64,000 nt of DNA from the NCBI GenBank assembly GCA_945915475.1, contig CAMEFI010000004.1, positions 85,591 to 149,590 of the forward strand, in the 5' to 3' direction. This document shows, in pieces, positions 39,563 through 49,803 of this stretch. The position numbers and the translations under genes were made by a program. Under the pieces are notes generated by a model. That model was not told the DNA's origin. It worked only from the letters and a program-made list of their open reading frames with translations, and made no database searches. The number at the start of each line of letters is the position of its first letter. Positions within the stretch are counted from its first letter, which is position 1. This DNA comes from an uncultured Clostridium sp. GTDB lineage: Bacteria > Bacillota > Clostridia > Lachnospirales > Lachnospiraceae.

Positions 39563-40426
39563 TTATTCCACTCCATCCGCAAACAGCAAACCATCATATT
39601 CTCCTGTTGCAAACAAAGAATCCATCACAATGGCAACAGGCTGTCTTCTTAATGTCTGTTTTTGCTTTGGCAGCACAATCTCATCTGCCAGGAAACAAAG
39701 CAGCCTGCCTGATGGATTTCCAACACTCTGGTATGTAATCTCATGGAAACATACCCGCTTTTGTGTCTTCAACTGTACAAATTGAGAATAATTGATGCAG
39801 CCTTCTTCCTGATAGTCCTTAACAAATTGCACTTCTTCCATTGTTAATACAGAGGATAGAAAATGATAGGATAGAATAATAACCGGTTTTCCAAACAATC
39901 CATCCCACAACCGATTTCCTGTATCCAGAAATATATTTCCCCTTTTTCTTCTATCTCCATGGTGAATCTCCATCGGATATATGGTATTTCTTCTATGTAA
40001 TACTTCTTTCCTGCCGGAAAGCAATAAGATAACGGCTCCAGCACTTCCCATGAAAAAGAATAACCATATCCCCAGGGATAAGGTATCCATCTTCCATTGG
40101 CTACGCAAACCATTCATGATACCTCCTATGAGAACCAGTATTGTGGTGGTAAGAGCCCATTTACGCAGCAGACCTCCTTTTTTTCCCAAGGCAATCCACG
40201 TAGCTCCCATACTGATTCCTGTCCACCAGATTATTCCCTTTATTCCCATTAGAATATCCGGGCACATCATAAAAGGAAGAAGCATACCCGCTCCAAATAT
40301 TGCTCCTCCTGTTAATCTGAACCATTTTATACGTTGCCCCATCCATATTCCCGAAAGCAGCAACCCATAAAAATCCACAATAAAATTGATTAGAAAAAAC
40401 AGATCCAGATAAACAACAATATGCAA
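39563..40426 (-). CDS. spoIIGA: SpoIIGA, pro-SigE processing aspartic protease
   Basis: 287 residues: five TM helices (1-140) and a cytoplasmic aspartic-protease half with the catalytic motif FLDTGN (Asp168). It cleaves pro-SigE in the mother cell after a signal from the forespore. The start is TTG (40424-40426), six bases after AGGAGG. The Spo0A-like site and promoter are just upstream. Confidence 0.92.
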   Translation of the reverse strand: MHIVVYLDLFFLINFIVDFYGLLLSGIWMGQRIKWFRLTGGAIFGAGMLLPFMMCPDILMGIKGIIWWTGISMGATWIALGKKGGLLRKWALTTTILVLIGGIMNGLRSQWKMDTLSLGIWLFFFMGSAGAVILLLSGRKEVLHRRNTIYPMEIHHGDRRKRGNIFLDTGNRLWDGLFGKPVIILSYHFLSSVLTMEEVQFVKDYQEEGCINYSQFVQLKTQKRVCFHEITYQSVGNPSGRLLCFLADEIVLPKQKQTLRRQPVAIVMDSLFATGEYDGLLFADGVE

Positions 40427-40453
40427 CTTTGACCTCCTGCTTCTTTCTTAAAA

Positions 40454-40489
40454 AGTATAATATTATCCCCCATCAAAAAAAGTCGAAAA
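40454..40489 (-). promoter_or_regulatory. Putative Spo0A-controlled promoter of spoIIGA
   Basis: A near-0A-box, AGTCGAA (6 of 7 to TGTCGAA) at 40481-40487, and a TATACT -10-like hexamer at 40454-40459 (minus strand). Spo0A activation of spoIIG is established in Bacillus; the site itself is a loose match. Confidence 0.4.
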
Positions 40490-40495
40490 CGCAAA

Positions 40496-40525
40496 CAAAA
40501 AAAGAACTGTCGTACGACAGTTCTT
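40496..40525 (-). terminator. Terminator of the dcw operon after ftsZ
   Basis: AAGAACTGTCGT-ACGACAGTTCTT, a perfect palindrome followed on the minus strand by a T7 tract. It separates ftsZ from spoIIGA. Confidence 0.92.
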
Positions 40526-40572
40526 CTCTTATTCCTTATATAATATATGTCTTCTATTACCTGCTTGTACTA

Positions 40573-41898
40573 TTATCTTCTCTTCAAAAACTCTGGAATC
40601 TTAATGGTTCCATCTGCCTCCTGTTTCGGTGGCTGAGGTCTTGCAGTGGTCACCGGTGTTGGCTGTGATGCTGTATTCACTGCACTACCCTGTGTATTAT
40701 TCAGGAAAGAAGGCTTTGGTGCCTGCTTAGGCTGTGGGGTAGCCATTGGCTGTCCGACATAAGTTGGCGTTGGCTGCACCGGTTCCTGAACCGGTGCTGT
40801 AGGCTGTGGACGATAAGCCGCCTGCGGCTGCTGTACCGGCTGACTGATTGGCTGTACAGGAGTCTGTACCGGCTGCTGAACAGGAGCCGGTTTTGTAAAT
40901 GTCGGCATAGAGCTCTGTGCAAAACTTCCATATGTGTTCTTCTTTGCCGCCTGTTCGATACCTGTTGCAATAATCGTAATGCTAACCTCATCACCTAATG
41001 TCTCATTATCAACTGTACCAAAGATAATATTCACATCTTCTCCCGCAGCTTCTGTCAAATAATTAACTGCATCATATGCTTCAATCATACCAATATTACC
41101 GGCAAAATTAATAATGATATCTGTTGCACCGGATACGGTAGTCTCCAATAATGGAGATTCCATAGCCTGCTTAATCGCTTCTACAGCCTTATCTTCTCCA
41201 CTTCCTCTACCAATACCAATATGTGCAATACCCTTGTCTCTCATTACAGACTGAATATCTGCAAAGTCAAGATTAATAATGCCGGGACTCTGAATTAAAT
41301 CCGTTACACCTTGTACACCCTGCTGTAATACTTCATCTGCTTTCTTAAGTGCGTCCGGAATGGTTGTCCGCTTATCACAAATCTGCAATAACTTATCATT
41401 CGGTACCACAATCAAAGTATCCACATTCTCTTTCAAACGATCGATTCCTGCTAACGCATTATTCATTCTTGGCTTACCCTCGAAGGAAAACGGCTTTGTA
41501 ACAACACCAACTGTCAAAATGCCAAGGTTCTTTGCTATCTCTGCAACAACTGGTGCTGCACCGGTACCGGTTCCGCCACCCATACCGCAGGTAACAAATA
41601 CCATATCTGCATCCTTAACTAACTCTGTAATCTCTTCTCTGTTCTCTTCGATTGCACCTGCACCAACCTCAGGCTTTGCACCTGCTCCTAATCCTTTTGT
41701 CAGTTTCTCACCAATCTGAATCTTAGTTGGCGCCTTTGATGTAGCAAGCACCTGTTTATCTGTATTAATGGCAATGAGATCAACCCCATTGATATTCTCA
41801 TCCACCATTCTATTGACTGCATTGTTTCCGGCTCCACCTACACCGATTACTAAAATCTTAGCAGGTCCTTTTTCTTCGAATGTTTTTATTTCAAGCAA
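40573..41898 (-). CDS. ftsZ: Cell division GTPase FtsZ
   Basis: The tubulin-like ring protein. The start is TTG at 41896-41898 ([19 protein letters not shown]), since AAGGAGG at 41907-41913 would be inside the gene if an upstream ATG were used. The GTPase motif [11 protein letters not shown] and N-terminal [11 protein letters not shown] are intact. The linker (about 300-425) is a long Pro/Gln-rich, low-complexity stretch. The C-terminal peptide [12 protein letters not shown] binds FtsA/ZapA/SepF-type partners. It is the last gene of the dcw cluster. Confidence 0.96.
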   Translation of the reverse strand: MLEIKTFEEKGPAKILVIGVGGAGNNAVNRMVDENINGVDLIAINTDKQVLATSKAPTKIQIGEKLTKGLGAGAKPEVGAGAIEENREEITELVKDADMVFVTCGMGGGTGTGAAPVVAEIAKNLGILTVGVVTKPFSFEGKPRMNNALAGIDRLKENVDTLIVVPNDKLLQICDKRTTIPDALKKADEVLQQGVQGVTDLIQSPGIINLDFADIQSVMRDKGIAHIGIGRGSGEDKAVEAIKQAMESPLLETTVSGATDIIINFAGNIGMIEAYDAVNYLTEAAGEDVNIIFGTVDNETLGDEVSITIIATGIEQAAKKNTYGSFAQSSMPTFTKPAPVQQPVQTPVQPISQPVQQPQAAYRPQPTAPVQEPVQPTPTYVGQPMATPQPKQAPKPSFLNNTQGSAVNTASQPTPVTTARPQPPKQEADGTIKIPEFLKRR

Positions 41899-42038
41899 GG
41901 TAATATCCTCCTTATATATTATTTTCTTATTCATTTGTAAACATATACATATATAATACTGTTTTTCCGTAAAATAATCAAGTGCATATTTTGTGAATAT
42001 TTACAAAATTTACATATTTTTTCTAAATATTACATATT

Positions 42039-42788
42039 TTACTCTTTTGACTTCTTAAAAGAGGCTGTTCCTGTTGCGGCATCAAAATCTTTCAGATCTA
42101 AAGTTCCCTTTTTCCCCTCTAAGCCCTTGAGCATTTCTCCTAAATCTAACAATTGATGCTCTAAATCATCTCCTGTACCAAGTTCAATCCGGATGGACTG
42201 GTATTTCATTACAATCTCCCCTTCTGATGTAAACTGAATGGAGTCAATTGTTAAATCATACTTATTGATCAACTGTGTCATCTTGAGAATCAGCTTGAAA
42301 CGCTCTTTATCTCTAATCGGAAGTTTCTCATGCAGTTCCATGCTGTCAAAACTCATACCTGTAATACAAGGTGCATCTTCTATTTTGGTGGGAGATATCT
42401 CTAAGACATAACCATCCTGATCAAAATACACATATTCATTCATATATTCAACGCAGCCCGCCAAAGCTTTCTCATAAACGGTTACCGTGATCTTATGCGC
42501 GCTAACATATTCGATATCAATCTTTGCAACAAAGGGAATATCCTCTATCGGCCGGATCTTATTTTTCATCATTAGTAAAATCGTATTGTTAATATAGCCC
42601 TCTGACAATACATAATCCTTAATCTGCTCCTTGGTATAATGCTTATTCCCCGTCACTTCTATCGTATCAATCTTAAAACAGTTAAACAGAATAACCAGCC
42701 CGATTATCAACACAAGGGCAATTCCTCCCACAACTGCACCTGTCCGTTTTCTCTTAAATTGTATTACATTGTCCTGTCGTTCACTCAT
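42039..42788 (-). CDS. divIB: DivIB/FtsQ cell division protein
   Basis: 249 residues: a short basic cytoplasmic tail, one TM (about 16-37), the POTRA domain (IEVTGNKHYTKEQIKDYVL) and the beta domain (YVYFDQDGYVLEIS). It forms the FtsL-DivIC-DivIB subcomplex that controls septal synthesis. It lies between murA and ftsZ. Confidence 0.9.
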   Translation of the reverse strand: MSERQDNVIQFKRKRTGAVVGGIALVLIIGLVILFNCFKIDTIEVTGNKHYTKEQIKDYVLSEGYINNTILLMMKNKIRPIEDIPFVAKIDIEYVSAHKITVTVYEKALAGCVEYMNEYVYFDQDGYVLEISPTKIEDAPCITGMSFDSMELHEKLPIRDKERFKLILKMTQLINKYDLTIDSIQFTSEGEIVMKYQSIRIELGTGDDLEHQLLDLGEMLKGLEGKKGTLDLKDFDAATGTASFKKSKE

Positions 42789-42797
42789 ATTTCACCC

Positions 42798-44057
42798 TTA
42801 TATATACTTAATCGTTGCACCGAGTCCACCTAAGTCTCCCACAATATCCTCATATCCCCGTTCAATATAAGATGTATCTGTAATCGTTGTGTATCCCTTG
42901 CTGATAAGTCCTGCAGCAACAAGGGCAGCCCCCTGCCGCAAATCCGTCGCTTTCACCGTATGTCCCTGGAGGGAAGTTCCACCCCGAATTATAATTTCCT
43001 TATCCTTTATCCGGATATCAGCCTGTAGCTTCTTCAATTCTGACACAATAGAAAACCGATTTTCAAATATTGTTTCCATCACACTACTTGTTTCTGTTGC
43101 TTTTAATAACACACTAACCAGTACCGGCTGTAAATCTGTGGGAAATTCCGGATAAATTCCCGTTCTGAAAGTGCCGGCTTTCACACATCCATTGGATTGT
43201 ACCTGCAGACAACCGTCAAACTGAACAACATTTACTCCCAGTCTGACTGCAACCCGTATAATATTCTTCAAATAGTGAATATCCTCAATTCCCGTCATCT
43301 TCAGATTACAGGGAACTGCTGCAGCCATCAACAGATATGTGCCTGCAACAATTCTATCATATACATTCACATAATCACAAGCCTCTAACTGACTTGTGCC
43401 TTTGATAATCAATACATCTGTTCCAATACCATCAATGAGAACTCCCATGGCTTGAAGATAATTACATAATTCAACAATCTCCGGTTCTTTTGCCACACCA
43501 CGTAAAATGGTTCTGCCAACTGCTCCTGTCGCTGCCAGAATCAGATTCTCAGTTGCACCTACACTCGGGAACCTTAAATGATACTCACATCCCTGTAAAT
43601 GGAAAGTGTTACAGATAAGTTCCTCCTTATGTATACGAAAATCTACATTCATCTTCATCAGACCTTCTAAATGAATGTCGATTGGTCGAAGTCCAATTGC
43701 ACAGCCTCCCGGCATACCAATCTGTACCTGCTTCCATCGTGCAAGAACAGGTCCTAACAAAAGAATAGAGGAACGAAGCTTTCCCGTTAACGAATATGGT
43801 AACGGTGCATTCTGTGCATTTCTTGTATCAATGGTGAGAGTATGACCATCTATTTTCGTTTCTACCTGTAAACATGCAAGCAGCTCGCACATAACCCGCA
43901 CATCTTCTATCATTGGACAATTATAGATTACGGAAATTCCAGAAGTAAGAAGCGTTGCCGCCATTATGGGCAGAACCGTATTTTTCGAACCTTGTATATG
44001 AACCGTTCCCTCTAACCGTCCTGCCTCTTTCACACTGATTGCTTTCAAGTAATCCAC
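42798..44057 (-). CDS. murA: UDP-N-acetylglucosamine 1-carboxyvinyltransferase
   Basis: First committed step of peptidoglycan synthesis. 419 residues. Substrate-binding Lys-Asn in IQGSKNTVLP and the catalytic Cys119 in MPGGCAIGLRPIDIHLEG are present, so fosfomycin sensitivity is predicted. The start is GTG at 44055-44057 or TTG at 44046-44048; the latter fits the AGGGTG site better. Many Firmicutes hold two murA genes; placement in dcw suggests this is the division-linked one. Confidence 0.94.
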   Translation of the reverse strand: MDYLKAISVKEAGRLEGTVHIQGSKNTVLPIMAATLLTSGISVIYNCPMIEDVRVMCELLACLQVETKIDGHTLTIDTRNAQNAPLPYSLTGKLRSSILLLGPVLARWKQVQIGMPGGCAIGLRPIDIHLEGLMKMNVDFRIHKEELICNTFHLQGCEYHLRFPSVGATENLILAATGAVGRTILRGVAKEPEIVELCNYLQAMGVLIDGIGTDVLIIKGTSQLEACDYVNVYDRIVAGTYLLMAAAVPCNLKMTGIEDIHYLKNIIRVAVRLGVNVVQFDGCLQVQSNGCVKAGTFRTGIYPEFPTDLQPVLVSVLLKATETSSVMETIFENRFSIVSELKKLQADIRIKDKEIIIRGGTSLQGHTVKATDLRQGAALVAAGLISKGYTTITDTSYIERGYEDIVGDLGGLGATIKYI

Positions 44058-44117
44058 ACCCTATTCGTGCCATATATACTATTCTATGCAATCTTAAATA
44101 GAATGTGACAATTATCT

Positions 44118-45269
44118 CTAATATTCTTTTGAAACCTGAATCTGTCTTGCAACAGATAGTACTAATCCCATCTCAATCAAAAGACCAAAAATAGCTGTAC
44201 CACCATAACTAATAAATGGAAGCGGTACTCCTGTTGGTGGAATCGTATTGGTAACAACCGCAATATTGATCATGACCTGAACAGCAATATGTGTTGTTAC
44301 ACCAACCACGATCAATGCACCATACAAATCCGGTGCACTCATCCCAATAACAACGCATCTCCATATCAAAAGAATAAATAATCCAATCACACAGGCCGCT
44401 CCAAACAGACCCAGTTCTTCACAAATAACCGAAAAAATCATATCATTATGCGACTCCGGAATGAATCCTAATTTCTGAATACTCTGTCCAAGACCTTTTC
44501 CAAAAATGCCTCCCGAACCAATGGCATAAAGTGCCTGTAATGTCTGATAGCCCTTCTCATACTTCTCCGGATTCAACCAGATTTTGATACGATCCATACG
44601 ATAACTTTGTGTCAGCAGGAAAATACCCATAAAGCCAACCAGTACTCCACCAATCGCAAAGAACTGCTTAAACTTCGGACTCGTAACAAACACAATCACT
44701 GCCACCATTGCCGCGCAGATAATACCGGTACTTAGATTCTCTATCGCAATCAGTGCAACAACTGCCATTGGGAAGGCCACCGCTCTTAGTAATATTTTGA
44801 GATCACCAATTCTCGCTGCACGAATTGTGGCAACATGTGCGGTATAGAGTATAATAACAACCTTTGCCGCCTCTGATGGCTGAAACTGCACCGGACCAAG
44901 CTGAATCCATCGGACAGAACCATTGGATGCCTTACCTGCAATCAACACAAAAATCAGCAATGCAATAATGGCATACATCATTAAAAGAGATACCCGTTTC
45001 CACCAATGATAATCCATCCGGGAAACAATGAGCATCGCTATGATTCCAAGCACTGCAAATAATCCCTGACGTTTGAGATAATAGGCAGATGAACCGGTCT
45101 TAAGTTCCGCCGTGTAGGAACTGGTACTATATACCATCACCAGTCCAAACGCTACCAAAAACAGGACAATAAACAACAACGAATAATCAAAAAAATCGCC
45201 TGTGACTCTTGTTTTCTTCCTTCTCTTTCTAGTTGGATTCTCCACCTCACGCGGTCTTCTACTTGCCAT
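44118..45269 (-). CDS. ftsW: FtsW/SpoVE-type SEDS glycosyltransferase
   Basis: 383 residues, ten predicted TMs, SEDS family. NLSTGIICAAM, LQALYAIGSGGIFGKGLGQS and the C-terminal TGVPLPFISYGGTAIF are the family signatures. A basic N-terminal tail (RRPREVENPTRKRRKK) precedes TM1. It polymerises lipid II together with a class B PBP. In clostridia the dcw copy may serve division, sporulation (SpoVE) or both. Confidence 0.92.
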   Translation of the reverse strand: MASRRPREVENPTRKRRKKTRVTGDFFDYSLLFIVLFLVAFGLVMVYSTSSYTAELKTGSSAYYLKRQGLFAVLGIIAMLIVSRMDYHWWKRVSLLMMYAIIALLIFVLIAGKASNGSVRWIQLGPVQFQPSEAAKVVIILYTAHVATIRAARIGDLKILLRAVAFPMAVVALIAIENLSTGIICAAMVAVIVFVTSPKFKQFFAIGGVLVGFMGIFLLTQSYRMDRIKIWLNPEKYEKGYQTLQALYAIGSGGIFGKGLGQSIQKLGFIPESHNDMIFSVICEELGLFGAACVIGLFILLIWRCVVIGMSAPDLYGALIVVGVTTHIAVQVMINIAVVTNTIPPTGVPLPFISYGGTAIFGLLIEMGLVLSVARQIQVSKEY

Positions 45270-45272
45270 ACA

Positions 45273-46637
45273 TTAAGCTCCTAACTGATTCACATATTCC
45301 TTAAACATATCGCCTCGCTGTTCGTAGTTATCAAACTGTCCCCAGCTTGCACAGGCAGGGGATAATAACACAGCCTCACCCGGTTCTGCCTCTTTTGCAC
45401 AGATAGCTACAGCTTCCTTTAAATTCTCAGCAAAAATCACATCTGTGAATCCATGCTTTGCAGCTGTATCTGCAATCAACTGTGCCGTCTGGCCAATAAG
45501 AACTAATTTTTTAACCTTACCATCAAAGGCCTCAATCCAGTCATCAAATGCCACTTTCTTATCGTAACCGCCACCAATGAGCATGGTTTTCCGATTCATA
45601 GCCTGAATCCCTTTGATTGCCGCATCCGGATTGGTTCCCTTTGAATCATTATAATAGGCCACGCCATTTACTTCTCTGACAAACTCAATACGATGGGCTA
45701 CACCCTTAAAAGTCTTCACCACCTTAATGATATTCTCCATCGGGATTCCCATATAATAAGCTACGGCAATGGCTGCCATATAATTCTCAACATTGTGTCC
45801 GCCAAGTAAGATCAAATCCTTGGTAGCAACTACCTTTGTCTCGTTACCATGTTCCCGAAGAACGATCCAGTCATCGGATAGACAAACCCCTTCTTCAATA
45901 TTATGTAAACGGCTAAAATAGATTACCTGTGCCTTCACACGCTTATCTTTAGCCATCTTCTTCGTAATTGGATCATCATAATTTAACACAAGATAATCTT
46001 CCTCCGTCTGATTCTTACAGACATCTAACTTCACCGAAGCATAATTCTCCATTGTATAATGCCGATTCAAATGATCCGGCGTTACATTCAGTACCGCACT
46101 AACATGTGGTTGAAAGTCTACAATTGTTTCTAACTGGAAAGAGGAAACCTCTGCTACCGTATAAGATTCCTCATTCATATCCAATGCGACCTCGGTATAG
46201 GGAATCCCAATATTCCCAACTGTAAAACTGTTCTTTGTATAATCCGCAAATATTTCTCCCACCAGGGAAGTAGTTGTGGTCTTTCCATTCGTACCGGTAA
46301 TGGCAGCAAGTTTACCTGCTCCGGCATGGTAAGCAAGTTCAATCTCGCTCCAGATTGGAATCTTATGATCTCTTACTGTATTAGCCATATCCGAATCAAC
46401 CGGAATTCCGGGACTGATAACGCACAGATCCATATCCTGCAATACACTGTCATTCAATTGACCAAGCACTACGCCAATCTCTTCCCGCTCCGGGAACTGA
46501 CTTAACAAATGTTCCACATCTAATTCAGCATTTCCGTCATAAAACACAATCTGTGCTCCTTTTTTCAACAGCAGTTTACCTGCATTTACTCCACTTTTTC
46601 CCGTGCCTGCAATCAGCACCTTCTTATGAAAATCCAT
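45273..46637 (-). CDS. murD: UDP-N-acetylmuramoyl-L-alanine:D-glutamate ligase
   Basis: Cytoplasmic peptide-stem ligase, 454 residues. ATP motif ITGTNGKTTTTSL, NVTPDHLNRH and the C-terminal VLLSPACASWGQFDNYEQRGD are classic MurD. The start is the ATG at 46635-46637, behind GGAGG. It ends 3 bp before ftsW. Confidence 0.96.
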   Translation of the reverse strand: MDFHKKVLIAGTGKSGVNAGKLLLKKGAQIVFYDGNAELDVEHLLSQFPEREEIGVVLGQLNDSVLQDMDLCVISPGIPVDSDMANTVRDHKIPIWSEIELAYHAGAGKLAAITGTNGKTTTTSLVGEIFADYTKNSFTVGNIGIPYTEVALDMNEESYTVAEVSSFQLETIVDFQPHVSAVLNVTPDHLNRHYTMENYASVKLDVCKNQTEEDYLVLNYDDPITKKMAKDKRVKAQVIYFSRLHNIEEGVCLSDDWIVLREHGNETKVVATKDLILLGGHNVENYMAAIAVAYYMGIPMENIIKVVKTFKGVAHRIEFVREVNGVAYYNDSKGTNPDAAIKGIQAMNRKTMLIGGGYDKKVAFDDWIEAFDGKVKKLVLIGQTAQLIADTAAKHGFTDVIFAENLKEAVAICAKEAEPGEAVLLSPACASWGQFDNYEQRGDMFKEYVNQLGA

Positions 46638-46689
46638 ACTGTCCTCCAACCTTCTATTATGAATATATTTGATTTCTATATGCTCTCCA

Positions 46690-47649
46690 TCATAGTGCCA
46701 TCAGACCAATCAGACAAAGAACCGCTGTCACAATGGAGAAAATAGCAACCACCTTTGTCTCCGGCCACCCGGAAAGTTCAAAATGATGATGAATCGGTGC
46801 CATTTTGAAAACACGTTTTCCCGTCTTTTTGAAATATGTCACCTGAATAATAACAGATAGTACCTCTACTAAATAGATACATCCCACAATCACAATATAT
46901 ATGGGCATCTTAAGCATAACCGCTGTTGCGCCGATAAGTCCACCTAACGCAAGAGAACCGGTATCTCCCATAAATACCTTTGCCGGGTATACATTATATA
47001 CCAGAAATCCAAGTAAGGAACCAACTGCAGCGCAGGTGATGGGTTCTAATCCGGATGCTGTCCCAATTGCTACTACCGTAAAAAATGTTGCCGTCAATAC
47101 TGTAATAGATGACAACAAACCATCCAAACCATCTGTAAAATTGGTTCCGTTGACAGTTCCAAGTAATACAACAAACAGGAACGGATAAAACCAAAATCCA
47201 AGATTCCACTCCATACCTCCGGTAAACGGAATCCTAACAGATGTCCCTAAATCCGTATAATTAGCAAGATAATAAGCAAATATTGCCGCAATCAAAAACT
47301 GACCAATCATCTTCTGCCATGCATGAAGTCCCATAGAACGTTTCATAACCACTTTAATATAGTCATCCAAAAAACCTACCAGTCCAAATCCCAATGTGAC
47401 AAACAATATGGGAAGAATCTGCGGATTGGTCTTCATATAAAGCAATGATGTGATTACAATACTGCAAAGAATGATCAAACCTCCCATAGTAGGAGTTCCC
47501 GATTTTTTCAAATGGGATTCCGGTCCATCATCCCTGACAAACTGTCCGAATTTCAACTTCTTCAAAAATGGTATCATCAGTGGACATAACAATACACTGA
47601 TTGCAAATGCAATCACAACAGGCAACAGCACTAAAAAATCAAATTTCAT
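46690..47649 (-). CDS. mraY: Phospho-N-acetylmuramoyl-pentapeptide transferase
   Basis: Polytopic enzyme making lipid I, about 319 residues with ten TMs. GTPTMGGLI, TNFTDGLDGL (catalytic Asp pair region), FMGDTGSLALGG and MAPIHHHFELSGW are all intact. The ATG at 47647-47649 has TAGGA eight bases ahead; an in-frame ATG two codons upstream overlaps this site. Confidence 0.96.
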   Translation of the reverse strand: MKFDFLVLLPVVIAFAISVLLCPLMIPFLKKLKFGQFVRDDGPESHLKKSGTPTMGGLIILCSIVITSLLYMKTNPQILPILFVTLGFGLVGFLDDYIKVVMKRSMGLHAWQKMIGQFLIAAIFAYYLANYTDLGTSVRIPFTGGMEWNLGFWFYPFLFVVLLGTVNGTNFTDGLDGLLSSITVLTATFFTVVAIGTASGLEPITCAAVGSLLGFLVYNVYPAKVFMGDTGSLALGGLIGATAVMLKMPIYIVIVGCIYLVEVLSVIIQVTYFKKTGKRVFKMAPIHHHFELSGWPETKVVAIFSIVTAVLCLIGLMAL

Positions 47650-47779
47650 AATCATTCCTACCCTTTAGTAATTCTTATTTTCTTATTATTTTAACCCTAC
47701 TAGTATAATTCTTTTTCTATATTTTATCAACCGTTTTGATAGTATTCTTTTATCTTTTTAGCCTTTATATCTATTACAT

Positions 47780-49621
47780 TTATTCTACTGTATCTTCATA
47801 AAACACTTCTTTTTCCTCATCTTCTCCCTCAGATGCAGTATAATCTGCTTCTATTCCAAGATAGGGCAGGATATTGGAAAACATTTCTGACATAACCGGC
47901 GCTGCAATCGTTCCCCCATAATAAATTCCAACGGGTTCATCAATCAAAATAATCCCTATTATCTGTGGATTATCTGCCGGTGCGAATCCCAAAAAAGAAG
48001 AAATATATTTTGCATTACCTCTTGGAAGCTTCTCCGATGTGGCCGTTTTACCACCCACCCGGTAGCCCTCCACCTGTCCTTTACTTCCGGATCCCTCTGC
48101 CACTACTGCCTCTAAAAGTTCCTTCATCGTATCCGATGTCTCCTTACGAATTGCCTGCTTCTTTTCTGCGTAAGAAAATGTCTTCACTTTCCTGCCATTT
48201 TCATCTGTTACATACATGCCAAAATGCGGTGTAACCAATGTACCTCCATTCACAACAGTACCAGCCGCCCGAAGAAGCTGCAATGGTGTAATCTGAAATG
48301 ACTGTCCGAAACTCATGGTTGCAAGTTCCACAGCTCCCACATTTTCTTTCTTATGCATGATGGAGGATGCCTCACCCGGTAAATCCACGCCAGTACGTTC
48401 AAACAATCCCAATTTCCTGTAATTTTTATACATACCGTCAACACCAACTCTTGCACCAACATCCATAAATACCGGATTACAGGAATTCATAATGCCTTCC
48501 CGAAAGGTTTCTGTCCCATGACCACCCACCTTGTGACACCGAATTCTTCTATCTTCTACAATCCGGAATCCGGGACATACAAAGGTATCATTTACACTGA
48601 CTACTCCTTCCTCCAACGCTGCCGTAGCAGTTACAATCTTAAAAGTGGAACCGGGTTCATAGGTATCATTAATACAGAAATTACGCCACATAGCATTTAA
48701 TGCATCCTGTTTTTCCTGCTCTGTCAACACTTTGGAATCCTGTTGCGTCTTCATGGATTCATCAGTGTTTTCTACATTCGTATCTTTTACATACAGATCC
48801 TGCACATCCACCAACGTGTATGGTTCATTCAAATTATATTCCGGCACATTCACCATCGCATAGATCTCTCCGTTTTGAGGATTCATCAAAATAACCGAAA
48901 CCCGCTTGGCCTGCTTGGATTTCAAGACTTTTGTTGCCGCCTGCTGCGCATATTTTTGTATATTGGCATCCATGGAAATATATAGGTTTTTCCCTGCAAT
49001 AGGCTCAATCCTGCCTTCAGCGGCATTTTCTATTTCCACTCCGTTGGCATCTGTTAATGTTAGAATACTTCCAGGCGTTCCCTGCAAAACAGATTCATAT
49101 GCAACTTCCAGACCAACAATTCCCTGATTATCAGCGCCGGTAAAACCGAGCACTTTGCTTGCTAATGTATCATAAGGATAATATCGTTTATAATCCTCAT
49201 CGATCATAACACCATCTAAGTTCAGTTCCCGCAATTTATCTGCTGTTTCTTTCTCAACATTACTCTTAATCTTTTCTCTCATAGACTGTGTTGTAACTTT
49301 CTTTGTTACTTCCGTCTTATCCAGATCAAGAATAGCACAAAGATTCTCAATCACCTTTTCCTCATCCGTAATTTGCGAATGAATAACAGAGACAGAGCAC
49401 ACCGGTTTATTCCCTGCCAGTTCCACTCCGTTCCGATCATAGATAATACCCCTTTTTGCCTTAATGCTCCGTTCCCTCTCATGAAGTGCTTCTGCTTTCT
49501 GATAATAATAATCAGAACGGGCAATCATCAGATAGGATAGTCTTACAAATAGTAATACAAATGCAGTAAATATTGCTAGTGCAACCAGAAAGATTTTCTT
49601 TCTTGTAAATGTTTTTGGCAT
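47780..49621 (-). CDS. Class B penicillin-binding protein (FtsI/SpoVD-like) with KTA motif
   Basis: 613 residues: one TM (about 8-28), the PBP dimerisation domain (59-200) and the transpeptidase. Active-site motifs are S325-TFK (GSTFK) and S380-CN. The third motif reads K525-T-A-T, not KTG. No PASTA domain follows, unlike B. subtilis SpoVD. It is the second of two adjacent class B PBP genes, upstream of mraY, and pairs functionally with FtsW/SpoVE-type SEDS proteins. Confidence 0.92.
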   Translation of the reverse strand: MPKTFTRKKIFLVALAIFTAFVLLFVRLSYLMIARSDYYYQKAEALHERERSIKAKRGIIYDRNGVELAGNKPVCSVSVIHSQITDEEKVIENLCAILDLDKTEVTKKVTTQSMREKIKSNVEKETADKLRELNLDGVMIDEDYKRYYPYDTLASKVLGFTGADNQGIVGLEVAYESVLQGTPGSILTLTDANGVEIENAAEGRIEPIAGKNLYISMDANIQKYAQQAATKVLKSKQAKRVSVILMNPQNGEIYAMVNVPEYNLNEPYTLVDVQDLYVKDTNVENTDESMKTQQDSKVLTEQEKQDALNAMWRNFCINDTYEPGSTFKIVTATAALEEGVVSVNDTFVCPGFRIVEDRRIRCHKVGGHGTETFREGIMNSCNPVFMDVGARVGVDGMYKNYRKLGLFERTGVDLPGEASSIMHKKENVGAVELATMSFGQSFQITPLQLLRAAGTVVNGGTLVTPHFGMYVTDENGRKVKTFSYAEKKQAIRKETSDTMKELLEAVVAEGSGSKGQVEGYRVGGKTATSEKLPRGNAKYISSFLGFAPADNPQIIGIILIDEPVGIYYGGTIAAPVMSEMFSNILPYLGIEADYTASEGEDEEKEVFYEDTVE

Positions 49622-49721
49622 TTGCTATTCCCACATAGATATTTACTTTATATCTATTATTTCCATTGAGGGATTATGTATATTCTCTTAATGTTTTTTC
49701 ATCTCCCTCTGAAATAACCCA

Positions 49722-49755
49722 GGCATGGATTATCTCTCCCAAAGTAACCCATGCC
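49722..49755. other. Hairpin between the two PBP genes
   Basis: GGCATGG and CCATGCC arms (49722-49728, 49749-49755) with a 20-nt loop, in a 182-bp gap between the PBP genes. The T-run lies on the plus strand, so it is not a good terminator for these minus-strand genes; it might be an attenuator or processing site. Confidence 0.4.
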
Positions 49756-49803
49756 TTTTCAATCAAACAGAACCTGCCACCGGTAGGCTCATACTGTATT
49801 ACA

